From contig NZ_CP034451.1 in the NCBI RefSeq assembly GCF_003952525.1, positions 2,728,001-2,792,000 on the forward strand: 64,000 nt of DNA, given 5' to 3'. The notes under the pieces are model-generated. The model was not told the DNA's origin. It ran no database searches and saw nothing but the letters and a program-made list of their open reading frames with translations. Shown piece by piece: positions 45,137 to 55,091 of this stretch (the first letter of the stretch is position 1; every line of letters starts with the position of its first letter). The translations under genes were made by a program, and so were the position numbers. The DNA comes from Mesorhizobium sp. M3A.F.Ca.ET.080.04.2.1. Its GTDB lineage: Bacteria > Pseudomonadota > Alphaproteobacteria > Rhizobiales > Rhizobiaceae.

Positions 45137-45616
45137 TGAGCACTCCCTGATGTTCTTCCAAGCCCCTCTATCAGGCTCGCGAAGCGCGCATATAAGCACC
45201 GTTTTCAGGGCTTTGGAACACCCCGCTTGCGTACCCCATGGGAAGCAGGAAAAGAATCCGAAATTTGCTCAAATCGCAGAAAAAACGAGCAGATTTTTCT
45301 GCTCACGACATTGTTAACGACTGCATTTTTTTATTGATCGCCCGCCCCTCGAAAATCGGCCGCCTCGCCTTCCATCAGCGCCGCGTTGCAGCCCAAGCCT
45401 CTCCCGCAAGAGAGCAGGAGAACGGATTTTCGACGGCAGATCTTTCCCGCTGCTGCCGCTGGGGCAAGACTTGCACGGCCGCAGCCAGAGGCAATACATA
45501 GACAGAACGCCGGATTTCTTGGGAGCCTTGTCGGCTGCAGCGGAGGACGCTTTCGAAAACGGAGGCAAGCGCGGCAGACGAGGCAGGCAAGACTAGGAAC
45601 GCCAGGGAGGGAAGAG
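45137..45616. other. 480-bp intergenic region between divergent dppA and fadD
   Basis: The region between the divergently oriented dppA and fadD holds the dppA leader and promoters for both genes. The only structured signal I can support is the minus-strand terminator-like hairpin at 45278-45304. An open plus-strand frame covers 45386-45616 in phase with fadD, but it is not clearly coding: it lacks a ribosome site and its composition is unlike the tail that follows. Confidence 0.5.
45278..45304 (-). terminator. Rho-independent terminator-like hairpin upstream of dppA
   Basis: On the minus strand GAGCAGA-AAAA-TCTGCTC is a perfect 7-bp hairpin followed at once by GTTTTTTC. It would stop minus-strand transcripts about 140 bp before dppA, yet no minus-strand gene is recognisable above it. 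It could be an attenuator in a long dpp leader or the end of a small RNA. Confidence 0.65.
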
Positions 45617-47653
45617 TTGGCAAAGGCAGCAAAGAGGACGGTTTCAAAGGCAAAAGCCGCCGCAAAGCCGGCCGTGGGGACCGGCGCGTCCAACGCGTCT
45701 TTAGCCAAGACCGCCGCCGCGCCGAAGCCGAAGGCTGCCGCCAAGCCGGCAGCAAAGTCAAAGGCTGCCGCCAAGCCGGCAGCAAAGTCGAAGGCCGCCG
45801 CCAAGCCGGCAGCAAAGTCGAAGGCCGCCGCCAAACCCGCCGCCGCAAAGCCGGCCAAGACTGGCCCGAAAGCGGCGGCCAAGCCTGCGGCAGCCAGACC
45901 CGCGGCCAAGATCACGCCGGCGGCCGCGGCTTCCGCCCCAGCCAAGCGTCTGCCGAAGGCGATCACGGAGCTTACCGCCGGACTGCCGCAGAAACCGTGG
46001 CTGAAGAACTATCCCAAGAACATGCCGGCCGAGATCGGACCGCTGTCCCACAACTCCATCGGAGACTTCCTCGTCGCCGCCTGCAGGCAGTTTGCCGGCC
46101 AGCCGGCTTTCGTGTGCATGGGCAAGTCAGTCTCCTATGCGGAACTCGAGCGGCTTTCGGCCGCCTTCGGCGCCTATCTGCAGTCGAAGGGACTGGAGAA
46201 GGGCGCGCGCGTGGCGCTGATGATGCCCAACGTGCTGCAATATCCGGTGGCGATGATGGCGGTCCTGCGGGCCGGCTTCACAGTGGTGAACGTCAACCCG
46301 CTCTACACGCCGCGTGAACTGGAGCATCAGCTCAAGGATTCGGGCGCGCAGGCGATCGTCATTCTCGAAAACTTCGCCAACACCTTGCAGGCCGTCATCG
46401 CCCGCACGCCGGTCAAGCATGTCGTGGTCGCGACGATGGGCGACATGCTCGGCGCCCTCAAGGGCACAATCGTCAACCTCGTCGTGCGCCGGGTGAAGAA
46501 GATGGTTCCCGCCTGGTCGCTGCCCGGCCATGTCGGCTTCAACGCCGCGCTGAAGCAGGGCGCGGCGCTAAGCTTCGAGCAGGCCACCGTTTCGGGCGAC
46601 GACATCGCCTTCCTGCAGTATACGGGCGGAACGACCGGGATCTCGAAGGGCGCAACGCTGCTGCATCGCAATGTTTTGTCCAATGTGGCGCAGAATTCGC
46701 TCTGGGTAGAGGATGCCTACACCGTCAAGCCGAAGCCGGCGCACCTCAACTTCGTCTGCGCGCTGCCGCTCTATCACATCTTCGCGCTGACGGTGAATGC
46801 GCTGATGGGCATGCAGCAAGGCGCCCAGAACGTGCTCATCCCCAACCCGCGCGACATACCGGGCTTCGTCAAGGAACTGCAGAAATACCCGATCCACATC
46901 TTCCCCGGGCTCAACACGCTGTTCAACGCGCTGCTCAACAATGAGGATTTCCGCAAGCTCGACTTCAAGCCGCTGATCCTGACGCTGGGCGGCGGCATGG
47001 CGGTGCAGAAGGGCGTGGCCGAGCGCTGGAAGGCGCTCACCGGCCGGCCTGTGAGTGAAGGCTACGGGCTTTCCGAAACCTCGCCGGTGGCGACCGCCAA
47101 CAAGTTCAGCTCCAGCGAGTTTACCGGCACGATCGGCCTGCCGCTGCCATCGACCGAGATCGCCATCCGCGACGACGACGGCAACAACGTGCCGCTCGGC
47201 GAGGTGGGCGAGATCTGCATCCGCGGCCCGCAAGTGATGGCAGGCTACTGGAACCGGCCTGACGAAACCGCCAAGGTGATGACCAAGGACGGCTTCTTCA
47301 AGTCGGGCGACATGGGCTTCATGGACGACCAGGGTTACACCAAGATCGTCGATCGCAAGAAGGACATGATCCTGGTCTCCGGCTTCAACGTCTATCCCAA
47401 CGAACTGGAAGAGGTGGTGGCCCAGCACCCCGGCGTGCTCGAAGTGGCGGCGATCGGCGTGCCGGACGAGCACTCCGGCGAGGTGCCAAAGCTGTTCGTG
47501 GTCAGGAAGGATCCGGCGCTGACCCTCGAGACGCTGACCGCCTATTGCCGCCAGAACCTGACCGGCTACAAGCGGCCGAAATACATCGAATTCCGCACCG
47601 AATTGCCGAAGACGCCGGTCGGCAAGATCCTGCGGCGCGCGTTGCGGGAGTAG
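45617..47653 (+). CDS. fadD: Long-chain fatty-acid-CoA ligase with histone-H1-like N-terminal tail
   Basis: 678 aa from a TTG start with GGGAGG six bases upstream. It activates long-chain fatty acids to acyl-CoA with ATP. The AMP-binding domain starts near residue 130 and has the P-loop YTGGTTGISKGA, the YGLSET motif, GEICIRGP and the C-terminal DRKKDMILVSGFNVYP and GKILRR motifs. Residues 1-115 are an unusual Lys/Ala/Pro tail with AAAKPAAKSK repeated, encoded by 30-bp tandem DNA repeats. Similar tails occur on histone-H1-like bacterial proteins; none is needed for catalysis. Length without the tail (about 560) is normal. The methyltransferase gene follows 2 bp later. Confidence 0.93.
   Translation: MAKAAKRTVSKAKAAAKPAVGTGASNASLAKTAAAPKPKAAAKPAAKSKAAAKPAAKSKAAAKPAAKSKAAAKPAAAKPAKTGPKAAAKPAAARPAAKITPAAAASAPAKRLPKAITELTAGLPQKPWLKNYPKNMPAEIGPLSHNSIGDFLVAACRQFAGQPAFVCMGKSVSYAELERLSAAFGAYLQSKGLEKGARVALMMPNVLQYPVAMMAVLRAGFTVVNVNPLYTPRELEHQLKDSGAQAIVILENFANTLQAVIARTPVKHVVVATMGDMLGALKGTIVNLVVRRVKKMVPAWSLPGHVGFNAALKQGAALSFEQATVSGDDIAFLQYTGGTTGISKGATLLHRNVLSNVAQNSLWVEDAYTVKPKPAHLNFVCALPLYHIFALTVNALMGMQQGAQNVLIPNPRDIPGFVKELQKYPIHIFPGLNTLFNALLNNEDFRKLDFKPLILTLGGGMAVQKGVAERWKALTGRPVSEGYGLSETSPVATANKFSSSEFTGTIGLPLPSTEIAIRDDDGNNVPLGEVGEICIRGPQVMAGYWNRPDETAKVMTKDGFFKSGDMGFMDDQGYTKIVDRKKDMILVSGFNVYPNELEEVVAQHPGVLEVAAIGVPDEHSGEVPKLFVVRKDPALTLETLTAYCRQNLTGYKRPKYIEFRTELPKTPVGKILRRALRE
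45731..45850. repeat. 30-bp tandem repeats inside fadD
   Basis: Three full units and one diverged unit of AAGGCTGCCGCCAAGCCGGC plus ten further bases start at 45731, 45761, 45791 and 45821. Each encodes KAAAKPAAKS. Units differ at a few third positions. Copy number may vary between strains. Confidence 0.92.
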
Positions 47654-47655
47654 AT

Positions 47656-48357
47656 TTGAGCCGCGAAACTGCCGGCGCAACCGAAGAGCGGGCCACACGG
47701 CTCGACCCGGCCGAATTCATCAAGGCGAACATGGGCTTATCGCCGGTGCCGTCGCTGCCGGAGATCCGCCTCTACACGGCGCATCCCGGCAGCGGGCTGA
47801 GGCGGCTGCTCGAGCCGGACGATGATGCCGAGGGCTACGCGGCCGAGCCGCAGCCGCCTTACTGGGCCTATGCCTGGGCCGGCGGCGCGGTGCTGGCGCG
47901 CTTCGTTCCCGACCGGCCATCGATCGTCGCCGGCCGCCGCGTGCTCGATCTCGGGGCCGGCTCCGGCCTGGTCGGAATTGCCGCGGCAAAGGCCGGGGCG
48001 CGCGCGGTGATAGCGGCGGAGATCGATCGCAACGGTGTTGTCGCGCTCGGCCTCAACGCGCAAGCCAACGGCGTTGCCATCTCGATTGTCGGCGAGGACA
48101 TTACCGCCGGTTCGCCGCCGGCGATCGACCTGGTGCTCGCGGGCGATATCTTCTACGCGAAGCAGGTCGGGCAGCGGATGATGCCATTCCTCGACCGCTG
48201 CCTCGCCGCCGGCATTGACGTGCTGGTCGGCGATCCCGGCCGCGCCTGGCTTCCCCGATCCCGGCTTCGCCTGCTGGCGGAATATCAGGTGGCAGATGTC
48301 GGAGGAAACGGCGGTAGGGAGGCGAGGCCAAGCGGGGTGTTTGCGTTGAGCAGCTAA
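47656..48357 (+). CDS. ETF-beta lysine methyltransferase-like protein (METTL20 family)
   Basis: 233 aa class I methyltransferase. The segment PPYWAYAWAGGAVLARFVPD, then motif I LDLGAGSGLVGIAAA, and the DIFY motif in LAGDIFYAKQVG resemble human METTL20 and its alphaproteobacterial homologues, which trimethylate lysines of electron transfer flavoprotein beta. More general annotation would be PrmA-like 50S L11 methyltransferase. TTG start at 47656, with GGGAG five bases before it and only 2 bp after fadD; an ATG at 47731 is an alternative. Adjacency to a fatty-acid CoA ligase fits a role in beta-oxidation electron transfer. The 4-bp tail overlap with the HAD gene is convergent. Confidence 0.7.
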   Translation: MSRETAGATEERATRLDPAEFIKANMGLSPVPSLPEIRLYTAHPGSGLRRLLEPDDDAEGYAAEPQPPYWAYAWAGGAVLARFVPDRPSIVAGRRVLDLGAGSGLVGIAAAKAGARAVIAAEIDRNGVVALGLNAQANGVAISIVGEDITAGSPPAIDLVLAGDIFYAKQVGQRMMPFLDRCLAAGIDVLVGDPGRAWLPRSRLRLLAEYQVADVGGNGGREARPSGVFALSS

Positions 48358-49079
48358 CCCGCCGCCACGCTCACCCGCGCCGACAAGAAATCCGGCAGGT
48401 CGGCAACCGAATCCAGAACGACATCGGCGATCGACGCCAACGAGTCGCGCGTGCCGGTTCCGGAGAGAACGCCGACCGCCAGTCCGCAGCCGCCGGCGCG
48501 GGCCATTTCGAGGTCGTGGCGATTGTCTCCCACCATGGCGATCTCCGGCGGCCTCAGCCCGGTCAGATCGCAGAACGCGAGGACGGTGTCCGGCGCCGGC
48601 TTGGGATTGGCGACCGAATCATAGCCGTAGGCGGCTTCGAAGAGCTGCGCCACACCGAGCGTCACCAGGGTCTTCTCGGCGCCGCTGGTCGAATCGTTGG
48701 TGGCGACGCCCAACCGAAAGGACTGCCTGTGCAGCAGCCGCAGCGATTCCACGACCCCCGGCAGCGCGACAGCCATGGACGAACCCTGCACCGAAGTGAT
48801 CTCGTTGAAACGGCGAACCGCAAGCAGTTGATCCTCGTCCGAGAGGCGGGGGAACCAGAGTTCGACGACATCCATGTTGGAGCCGGAAGCAAAGATCGAA
48901 TCGGGCTTGAAGCGCTTGCTGACGAAGTCGAAGCCGGCGGCGGCGAGCAGCCTGTCGGCCTTCCAGCGATCGCCCTCGGCAGCGTCCATGGCCATGAAGT
49001 CGGCTATGCCGAGCCAGGTTGCGTTGAAGTCGACAAGCGTGCCGTCCTTGTCGAACAGAATTCCCTTGATATCCGCCAA
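48354..49079 (-). CDS. HAD-family phosphatase (phosphoglycolate phosphatase-like)
   Basis: 241 aa HAD hydrolase. Motif I is FDKDGTLVDF, motif II GVATND, and motif IV MVGDNRHDLEMA. The cap is the small helical type seen in phosphoglycolate phosphatase-like enzymes. The substrate is not determinable. It begins 5 bp after pgi on the same strand, so the pair forms an operon and the enzyme may act on a sugar phosphate. Confidence 0.88.
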   Translation of the reverse strand: MADIKGILFDKDGTLVDFNATWLGIADFMAMDAAEGDRWKADRLLAAAGFDFVSKRFKPDSIFASGSNMDVVELWFPRLSDEDQLLAVRRFNEITSVQGSSMAVALPGVVESLRLLHRQSFRLGVATNDSTSGAEKTLVTLGVAQLFEAAYGYDSVANPKPAPDTVLAFCDLTGLRPPEIAMVGDNRHDLEMARAGGCGLAVGVLSGTGTRDSLASIADVVLDSVADLPDFLSARVSVAAG

Positions 49080-49084
49080 TCTTT

Positions 49085-50728
<1,644 letters not shown>

Positions 50729-51065
50729 TGTCGGGCTCCTGGCGGTTTTTGCGGCCATCTTAACAGGCTGGATGTTTCCGGCGCATGTCGTCGCGTTCGC
50801 GGTTGCGGCAAATTTATCCGACTGAATTCCCTTCGATTCAAGCGCGGCAATGACGCAGCGCGTCACGCTTTGTTTACGCAGTGCAGCATCGCTTGAGGCA
50901 ATGGATCGCTTCCGCCACCAATGGATCATAAATCCCAGTGACCAATGGATCACTGGCATAAATCCCAGCGATCAGAAAAATTGATTGGCGCAACCCCTTG
51001 TGCCACCCATACACTCGACTGGTCCAGCCAAGTGAAAACAGCTGGCCATCCGAGGAACATCTCCC
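50729..51065. promoter_or_regulatory. Divergent pgi/mocR intergenic region with repeat array (putative operator)
   Basis: 337 bp between divergent pgi and the MocR gene. ACCAATGGATCA occurs twice (50917-50928 and 50941-50952), 24 bp apart, with a weaker CAATGGATC at 50899-50907. ATAAATCCCAG also occurs twice (50928-50938 and 50958-50968). An inverted repeat CCAGTGA/TCACTGG (50935-50941, 50950-50956) spans the middle. MocR regulators bind direct repeats, so this is a likely operator. It sits about 100 bp before mocR. Confidence 0.6.
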
Positions 51066-52559
51066 ATGCCACAGCGCAATGACACGGCCATATGGTCCGG
51101 CCTGTTCCGGATTTCGGCCGAATCCGGACAAACCCTCCAGGCGCAGATCCGCCAGGCGATTGTCGCAGCCATCCTCGACCGCCAGATCGCCGCGTCGATG
51201 CCGCTGCCATCCTGCCGGATTCTGGCCGAAAAACTCGGCGTTGCCCGCGGCACGGTGGTGCTGGCCTTCCAGCAGCTGGTCGACCAGGGCTTCCTGGTGG
51301 CGCGCGAGCGGCGCGGCCATTTCGTCAATCCGGACGTGCTGGCGACGCCCGCCAAGCCGCACCAGAAGGCGCCGGACCAGCAGAACGAGATCGACTGGAA
51401 GGCGCGCCGGCAGATCGCAGCCAGCGACATGCCGCCGCCGGCCAAGCACGACAACTGGATCAAATCCTCCTATCCCTTCGTCTACGGCCAGTTCGACCCG
51501 GCGCTGTTCCCGACCGCCGAATGGCGCGAGTGCAACCGCATGGCGCTCGCGGTGCTGGAGATCCGCAATTGGGCGTCCGACATGGTGGACCGCGACGACC
51601 CGCTGCTGATCGAGCAGATCCAGGCCAGGCTTCTGCCGCGGCGCGGCATCTTCGCCAACCCGGACGAGATCATCGTCACCCTGGGGGCGCAGAACGCGCT
51701 CTACATGCTCGCATCGCTGCTGATGACCAAGGGCTCGAAGGTGGCGATGGAAGATCCGGGCTATCCCGACGCCCGCTCGATCTTCCGCCTGGCCGGCGCC
51801 GATATCCAGCCGGTTCCGGTCGACCAGTCCGGCATCGTGACCTCTTCGATCCCGCAGGATTCCGGCTTCGTCTTCGTCACGCCCAGCCACCATTGCCCGA
51901 CCATGGTACCGATGTCGGCGGAACGGCGACAGGATCTCCTGGCGCGGGCCAACCGCAACAACCAGATCATCATCGAGGACGGCTATGACAGCCAGTTGCT
52001 CGACGAGGCGCCGCAGCAGGCGCTGAAGAGCCTCGACCGCTCGGGCCGGGTGATCTATGTCGGCTCGATGTCGAAGACGCTGGCGCCGGGCCTCAGGCTT
52101 GGCTACATCGTCGCCTCGGCAGGGCTGATCGCCGAACTTCGCGCGTTGCGCCGCTTCATGCTCAGGCATCCGCCGGCTAACAACCAACGCGCCGTCGCAC
52201 TGTTCCTGTCGCTCGGCCATCACGAGGCGCTGGTGCGCAGGCTCTCCACCGCTTTCGACGAGCGGCGCAAGCGTCTGGTCCATGCGATTTCCGCTTTTCT
52301 GCCAGAGTGGCGCTCGACCGACTCGGCCGGCGGTACATCGCTCTGGCTGGAGGGTCCGCGCGGCACCGATTCACGCGGCCTGGCTGAAGCGGCCGCCTCG
52401 CGCAGCGTCATCATCGAACCCGGCGACCGCTTCTTCGACCGCAGCGAAAAACCCACGCGTTTCATGCGCTTGGGCATCTCCTCTATCTCGCTGCAGCACA
52501 TTGAGCCCGGCATCCGGGAACTCGCCACGGCAGCCGGCCGCAGACCCGCCGCGGCCTGA
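51066..52559 (+). CDS. MocR-type transcription regulator (GntR HTH fused to aminotransferase-like domain)
   Basis: 497 aa. An N-terminal GntR winged helix-turn-helix (residues about 20-90, IRQAIVAAILDRQ ... LAEKLGVARGTVVLAFQQL) is fused to a fold-type I aminotransferase domain. The PLP-binding lysine is Lys337 in GSMSKTLAPGLRLGY. Such regulators sense PLP or amino compounds and often control a neighbouring gene. The next gene, an MttB homologue, lies 222 bp downstream on the same strand and is the obvious candidate target; a terminator between them (52580-52609) argues for separate promoters. Confidence 0.92.
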   Translation: MPQRNDTAIWSGLFRISAESGQTLQAQIRQAIVAAILDRQIAASMPLPSCRILAEKLGVARGTVVLAFQQLVDQGFLVARERRGHFVNPDVLATPAKPHQKAPDQQNEIDWKARRQIAASDMPPPAKHDNWIKSSYPFVYGQFDPALFPTAEWRECNRMALAVLEIRNWASDMVDRDDPLLIEQIQARLLPRRGIFANPDEIIVTLGAQNALYMLASLLMTKGSKVAMEDPGYPDARSIFRLAGADIQPVPVDQSGIVTSSIPQDSGFVFVTPSHHCPTMVPMSAERRQDLLARANRNNQIIIEDGYDSQLLDEAPQQALKSLDRSGRVIYVGSMSKTLAPGLRLGYIVASAGLIAELRALRRFMLRHPPANNQRAVALFLSLGHHEALVRRLSTAFDERRKRLVHAISAFLPEWRSTDSAGGTSLWLEGPRGTDSRGLAEAAASRSVIIEPGDRFFDRSEKPTRFMRLGISSISLQHIEPGIRELATAAGRRPAAA

Positions 52560-52579
52560 TCATAGGGACCAACTTCTTG

Positions 52580-52609
52580 AAAGGGAGGCGGCGCAAGCCG
52601 GCTCCCTTT
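52580..52609 (+). terminator. Rho-independent-type terminator after mocR
   Basis: AAAGGGAG pairs with CTCCCTTT, with an inner CGGC/GCCG stem closed by a GCAA tetraloop. One mismatch occurs in a 13-bp stem. CTTTTGC follows. It lies 21 bp after the mocR stop. Confidence 0.75.
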
Positions 52610-52781
52610 GCTTTTGCACTCGCTTGTGCTTTAGCACCTTGGCATATCCGACGGCACAGGCTGGCTCATAGGCTGTACCAATGCCGGCGGCATAGTCGAG
52701 CAACAAAGGGGATGAGGCAGGCCGATGGTGGACCAACCGCCGCGCATCCTGCCCCGAAAAAGCTAAGGTGGAGTGCCTTCC

Positions 52782-54371
52782 ATGTCAGTGGCTCTCGAGA
52801 AGCAGGAAGCGGCGGCGGACCAGCGTTCGCGGCGCTCCGGCGGGCGCGAAGCGCGCCGCGCGATGCGGGCGGCGCCCCTCGCCGACGACATCCGTCCGGT
52901 ACGGGCCGGCCTCGAGGGCGGCAGCTACGGGCCATTGAGCCTGAACGATCGCGAGCGCATCCACGAGGCGGTGCTGACGCTTCTGGAGACGGTCGGCTTC
53001 GCCAACGCCATCCCGTCCTGCATCGAGGCGCTGACCAGGGCCGGTGCGACCTATGGCGATGACGGCCGCATCCGCCTGCCGCGAGCGCTGGTCCTCGACA
53101 CGATAAAAACGGCGGCGCGGCACTTCACGCTGCACGGCCAGGACCCGAAGCATGACATGGTGATCCAGGGCAAACGTGTGCACTACGGCACGGCGGGGGC
53201 CGCCGTGCATCTGGTCGACGTCGAGAAGCGCGAATATCGCGAATCGCAGCTGCAGGACATCTATGACGCGGCCCGCCTCGTCGACGGACTCGACAACATC
53301 CATTTCTTCCAGCGCACCATGGTGCCGCGCGACATCCCGGATCCGCTCGAGATGGACTTCAACACGCTCTACGCCTGCGTGATGGGGACATCCAAGCATG
53401 TCGGCACCTCGTTCACCGTGCGCGAGAACGTCAAGCCGGCCCTGGAGATGCTCTATGCGATCGCCGGCGGCGAGGAGAATTTCCGCGCACGACCCTTCGT
53501 CTCCAACTCGAACTGCTTCGTGGTGCCGCCGATGAAGTTCGCCGAGGATGCCTGCGGCGTACTCGAAGCCTGCGTCGAGGGCGGCATTCCGATCCTGCTT
53601 CTGTCGGCCGGCCAGGCGGGTGCCACGGCGCCGGCGGCGATTGCGGGCGCTGTTGTCCAGGCGGTGGCGGAAGTGCTGATGGGCCTGGTCTATGTCAACG
53701 CGATCAAGCCTGGGCATCCGGCGATCTTCGGCACCTGGCCGTTCGTCTCGGACCTCAGAACCGGCGCCATGTCGGGCGGCTCGGCCGAGCAGTCGGTGCT
53801 GACCGCCGCCTGCGCGCAGATGGCGCAATATTACGACCTGCCGGGCGGTTCGGCCGCCGGCATGACCGACTCGAAACTGCCCGACATCCAGGCCGGCTAC
53901 GAGAAGGGCATCACCAATGTGATGGCGGGTCTGTCCGGCCTCAACCTCGTCTATGAATCGGCCGGCATGCACGCCTCGCTGCTCGGCTTCTGCCTGGAAA
54001 GCCTGATTATCGACAACGACATGCTCGGCCACTGCCTGCGCTGTGTGCGCGGCGTCGAGGTGACGGACGATGCCTTGTCGATCGAGACGATTGCCGATGT
54101 CTGCCTGAAGGGGCCGGGGCACTACCTCGGCAACGAGCAGACGCTGAAGCTGATGCAGACCGAATATTTCTACCCTGCGGTCGGCGACCGCTTCTCGCCA
54201 AAGGAATGGAACGAGAAGGGCCGGCCCGACATATTGCAGCGGGCGATCGCCGAGAAGAAACGGGTGCTGGCCGAGCGTTTTCCGCGCCACATCTCAAGGC
54301 TGGTCGACGACAAGCTGCGCGCCCGCTTCGGCGAAATGATCAAGCTGTCGCGCATCAAGATGGGCGGCTGA
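52782..54371 (+). CDS. Trimethylamine methyltransferase family protein (MttB homologue without pyrrolysine)
   Basis: 529 aa. It has the TIM-barrel MttB-family core (ERIHEAVLTLLETVGFANA; GFCLESLIIDNDMLGHC). True MttB needs an in-frame UAG for pyrrolysine; here the frame is uninterrupted by amber, so it belongs to the non-pyrrolysine group that includes glycine betaine methyltransferase MtgB. Such enzymes move a methyl group from a quaternary amine to a corrinoid protein, but no corrinoid protein gene is near. Start at 52782 has GGAG eight bases upstream. Likely controlled by the adjacent MocR. The substrate is inferred, not shown. Confidence 0.9.
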   Translation: MSVALEKQEAAADQRSRRSGGREARRAMRAAPLADDIRPVRAGLEGGSYGPLSLNDRERIHEAVLTLLETVGFANAIPSCIEALTRAGATYGDDGRIRLPRALVLDTIKTAARHFTLHGQDPKHDMVIQGKRVHYGTAGAAVHLVDVEKREYRESQLQDIYDAARLVDGLDNIHFFQRTMVPRDIPDPLEMDFNTLYACVMGTSKHVGTSFTVRENVKPALEMLYAIAGGEENFRARPFVSNSNCFVVPPMKFAEDACGVLEACVEGGIPILLLSAGQAGATAPAAIAGAVVQAVAEVLMGLVYVNAIKPGHPAIFGTWPFVSDLRTGAMSGGSAEQSVLTAACAQMAQYYDLPGGSAAGMTDSKLPDIQAGYEKGITNVMAGLSGLNLVYESAGMHASLLGFCLESLIIDNDMLGHCLRCVRGVEVTDDALSIETIADVCLKGPGHYLGNEQTLKLMQTEYFYPAVGDRFSPKEWNEKGRPDILQRAIAEKKRVLAERFPRHISRLVDDKLRARFGEMIKLSRIKMGG

Positions 54372-54566
54372 TCTTCAGGTGAGGCCGGCCTGCAAACGGC
54401 ATCTTCCTGCGCTTCCGGTGCTCACGTACTTTAAGTACGCTCCGCTCCGGCCTTCGCCGGCCGAAGCCGTCACAAGTGTTTCCGCTCTATGAAGGCTACG
54501 GCCGGCGTAGGCCGGTTCTCGGAAAATGCCGTTTTCGACTCGGCCTGACCTGAACCTCAACGCATC
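54372..54566. repeat. Palindrome-rich intergenic repeat
   Basis: About 175 bp of GC-rich repeat-like DNA, 54381-54556. The outer parts pair imperfectly (GGCCGGCCTGCAAACGGCAT with ATGCCGTTTTCGACTCGGCC). A small hairpin, CGTACTT-T-AAGTACG, lies at 54425-54439. No gene is apparent. It may end the MttB transcript and the convergent hypothetical gene. Confidence 0.65.
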
Positions 54567-54965
54567 CTACTCCGCGGTCAGTCCGTAGCGCTCGACGACC
54601 TCGGCATTGATCAGCTTTGCGTGCAGCGTCATCAGCACGATCTGCGCGTCGAGACTGTCGCCGGCTTCGAGCGCGGCCTCCATGCGGCGCTCGGCTTCCA
54701 GCGTCGCCTCGCTGCCATTGGCCTGCTCGAAGGTTTCCGGTCCGGCGACGCAATAGCTGCAGAGTTGCGCGACCGACGTGTAGGCGTGCGGCGGCGGGTC
54801 CTGCGGCCAATGATCCTTCATCAGATTGACGATGGTGAGCTTGACGCCCTCCGGCACCAGGGCCGGATGCAGGTCGGCCGCGCGCAGGGCGTCGTCGAGC
54901 TGACGCAGGTCGCCCGAGCGGCCGAACACGCCGAGGAAGCCGAGAGATGAGCGCCGCCTGGTCAT
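54567..54965 (-). CDS. Hypothetical protein
   Basis: 132 aa, not recognised. The middle contains DHWPQDPPPHAYTSVAQLCSYCVAG, with a CSYC pair, and the C-terminal half is a helical, Glu/Ala-rich region (AERRMEAALEAGDSLDAQ). Soluble, no signal peptide or membrane helix. Composition matches its neighbours. Convergent with the MttB homologue. I assign no function. Confidence 0.65.
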   Translation of the reverse strand: MTRRRSSLGFLGVFGRSGDLRQLDDALRAADLHPALVPEGVKLTIVNLMKDHWPQDPPPHAYTSVAQLCSYCVAGPETFEQANGSEATLEAERRMEAALEAGDSLDAQIVLMTLHAKLINAEVVERYGLTAE

Positions 54966-55091
54966 GATGGTCTTGCCCCGGAGCCGGTCGAGATGACGCT
55001 TATCTGGATATCCGGCGCGGCCGAAGCAAGGCGAGATGAAGGGCGACCCGCCTGCCGGCAGGCCGCCCCGTTTGACCCTACTGAATACAGG

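Noticed and set aside
43568..45139. Long plus-strand open frame opposite dppA
   Set aside because: Antisense to a complete binding protein with a signal peptide; composition is what GC-rich third positions produce.
45731..45850. Regular 30-bp repeats considered as a CRISPR array
   Set aside because: No spacers: units are adjacent, in frame, and encode a repeated peptide in fadD.
50874..52283. Long minus-strand frame opposite the MocR gene
   Set aside because: Shadow of a real regulator with HTH and PLP-lysine; no support on the minus strand.
52785..54290. About 500-codon minus-strand frame opposite the MttB homologue
   Set aside because: Shadow of the sense gene; the residues lack any recognisable domain.
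52782..54371. Possible pyrrolysine codon in the MttB homologue
   Set aside because: The frame runs to its normal end with no internal TAG, so it is the non-pyrrolysine type.
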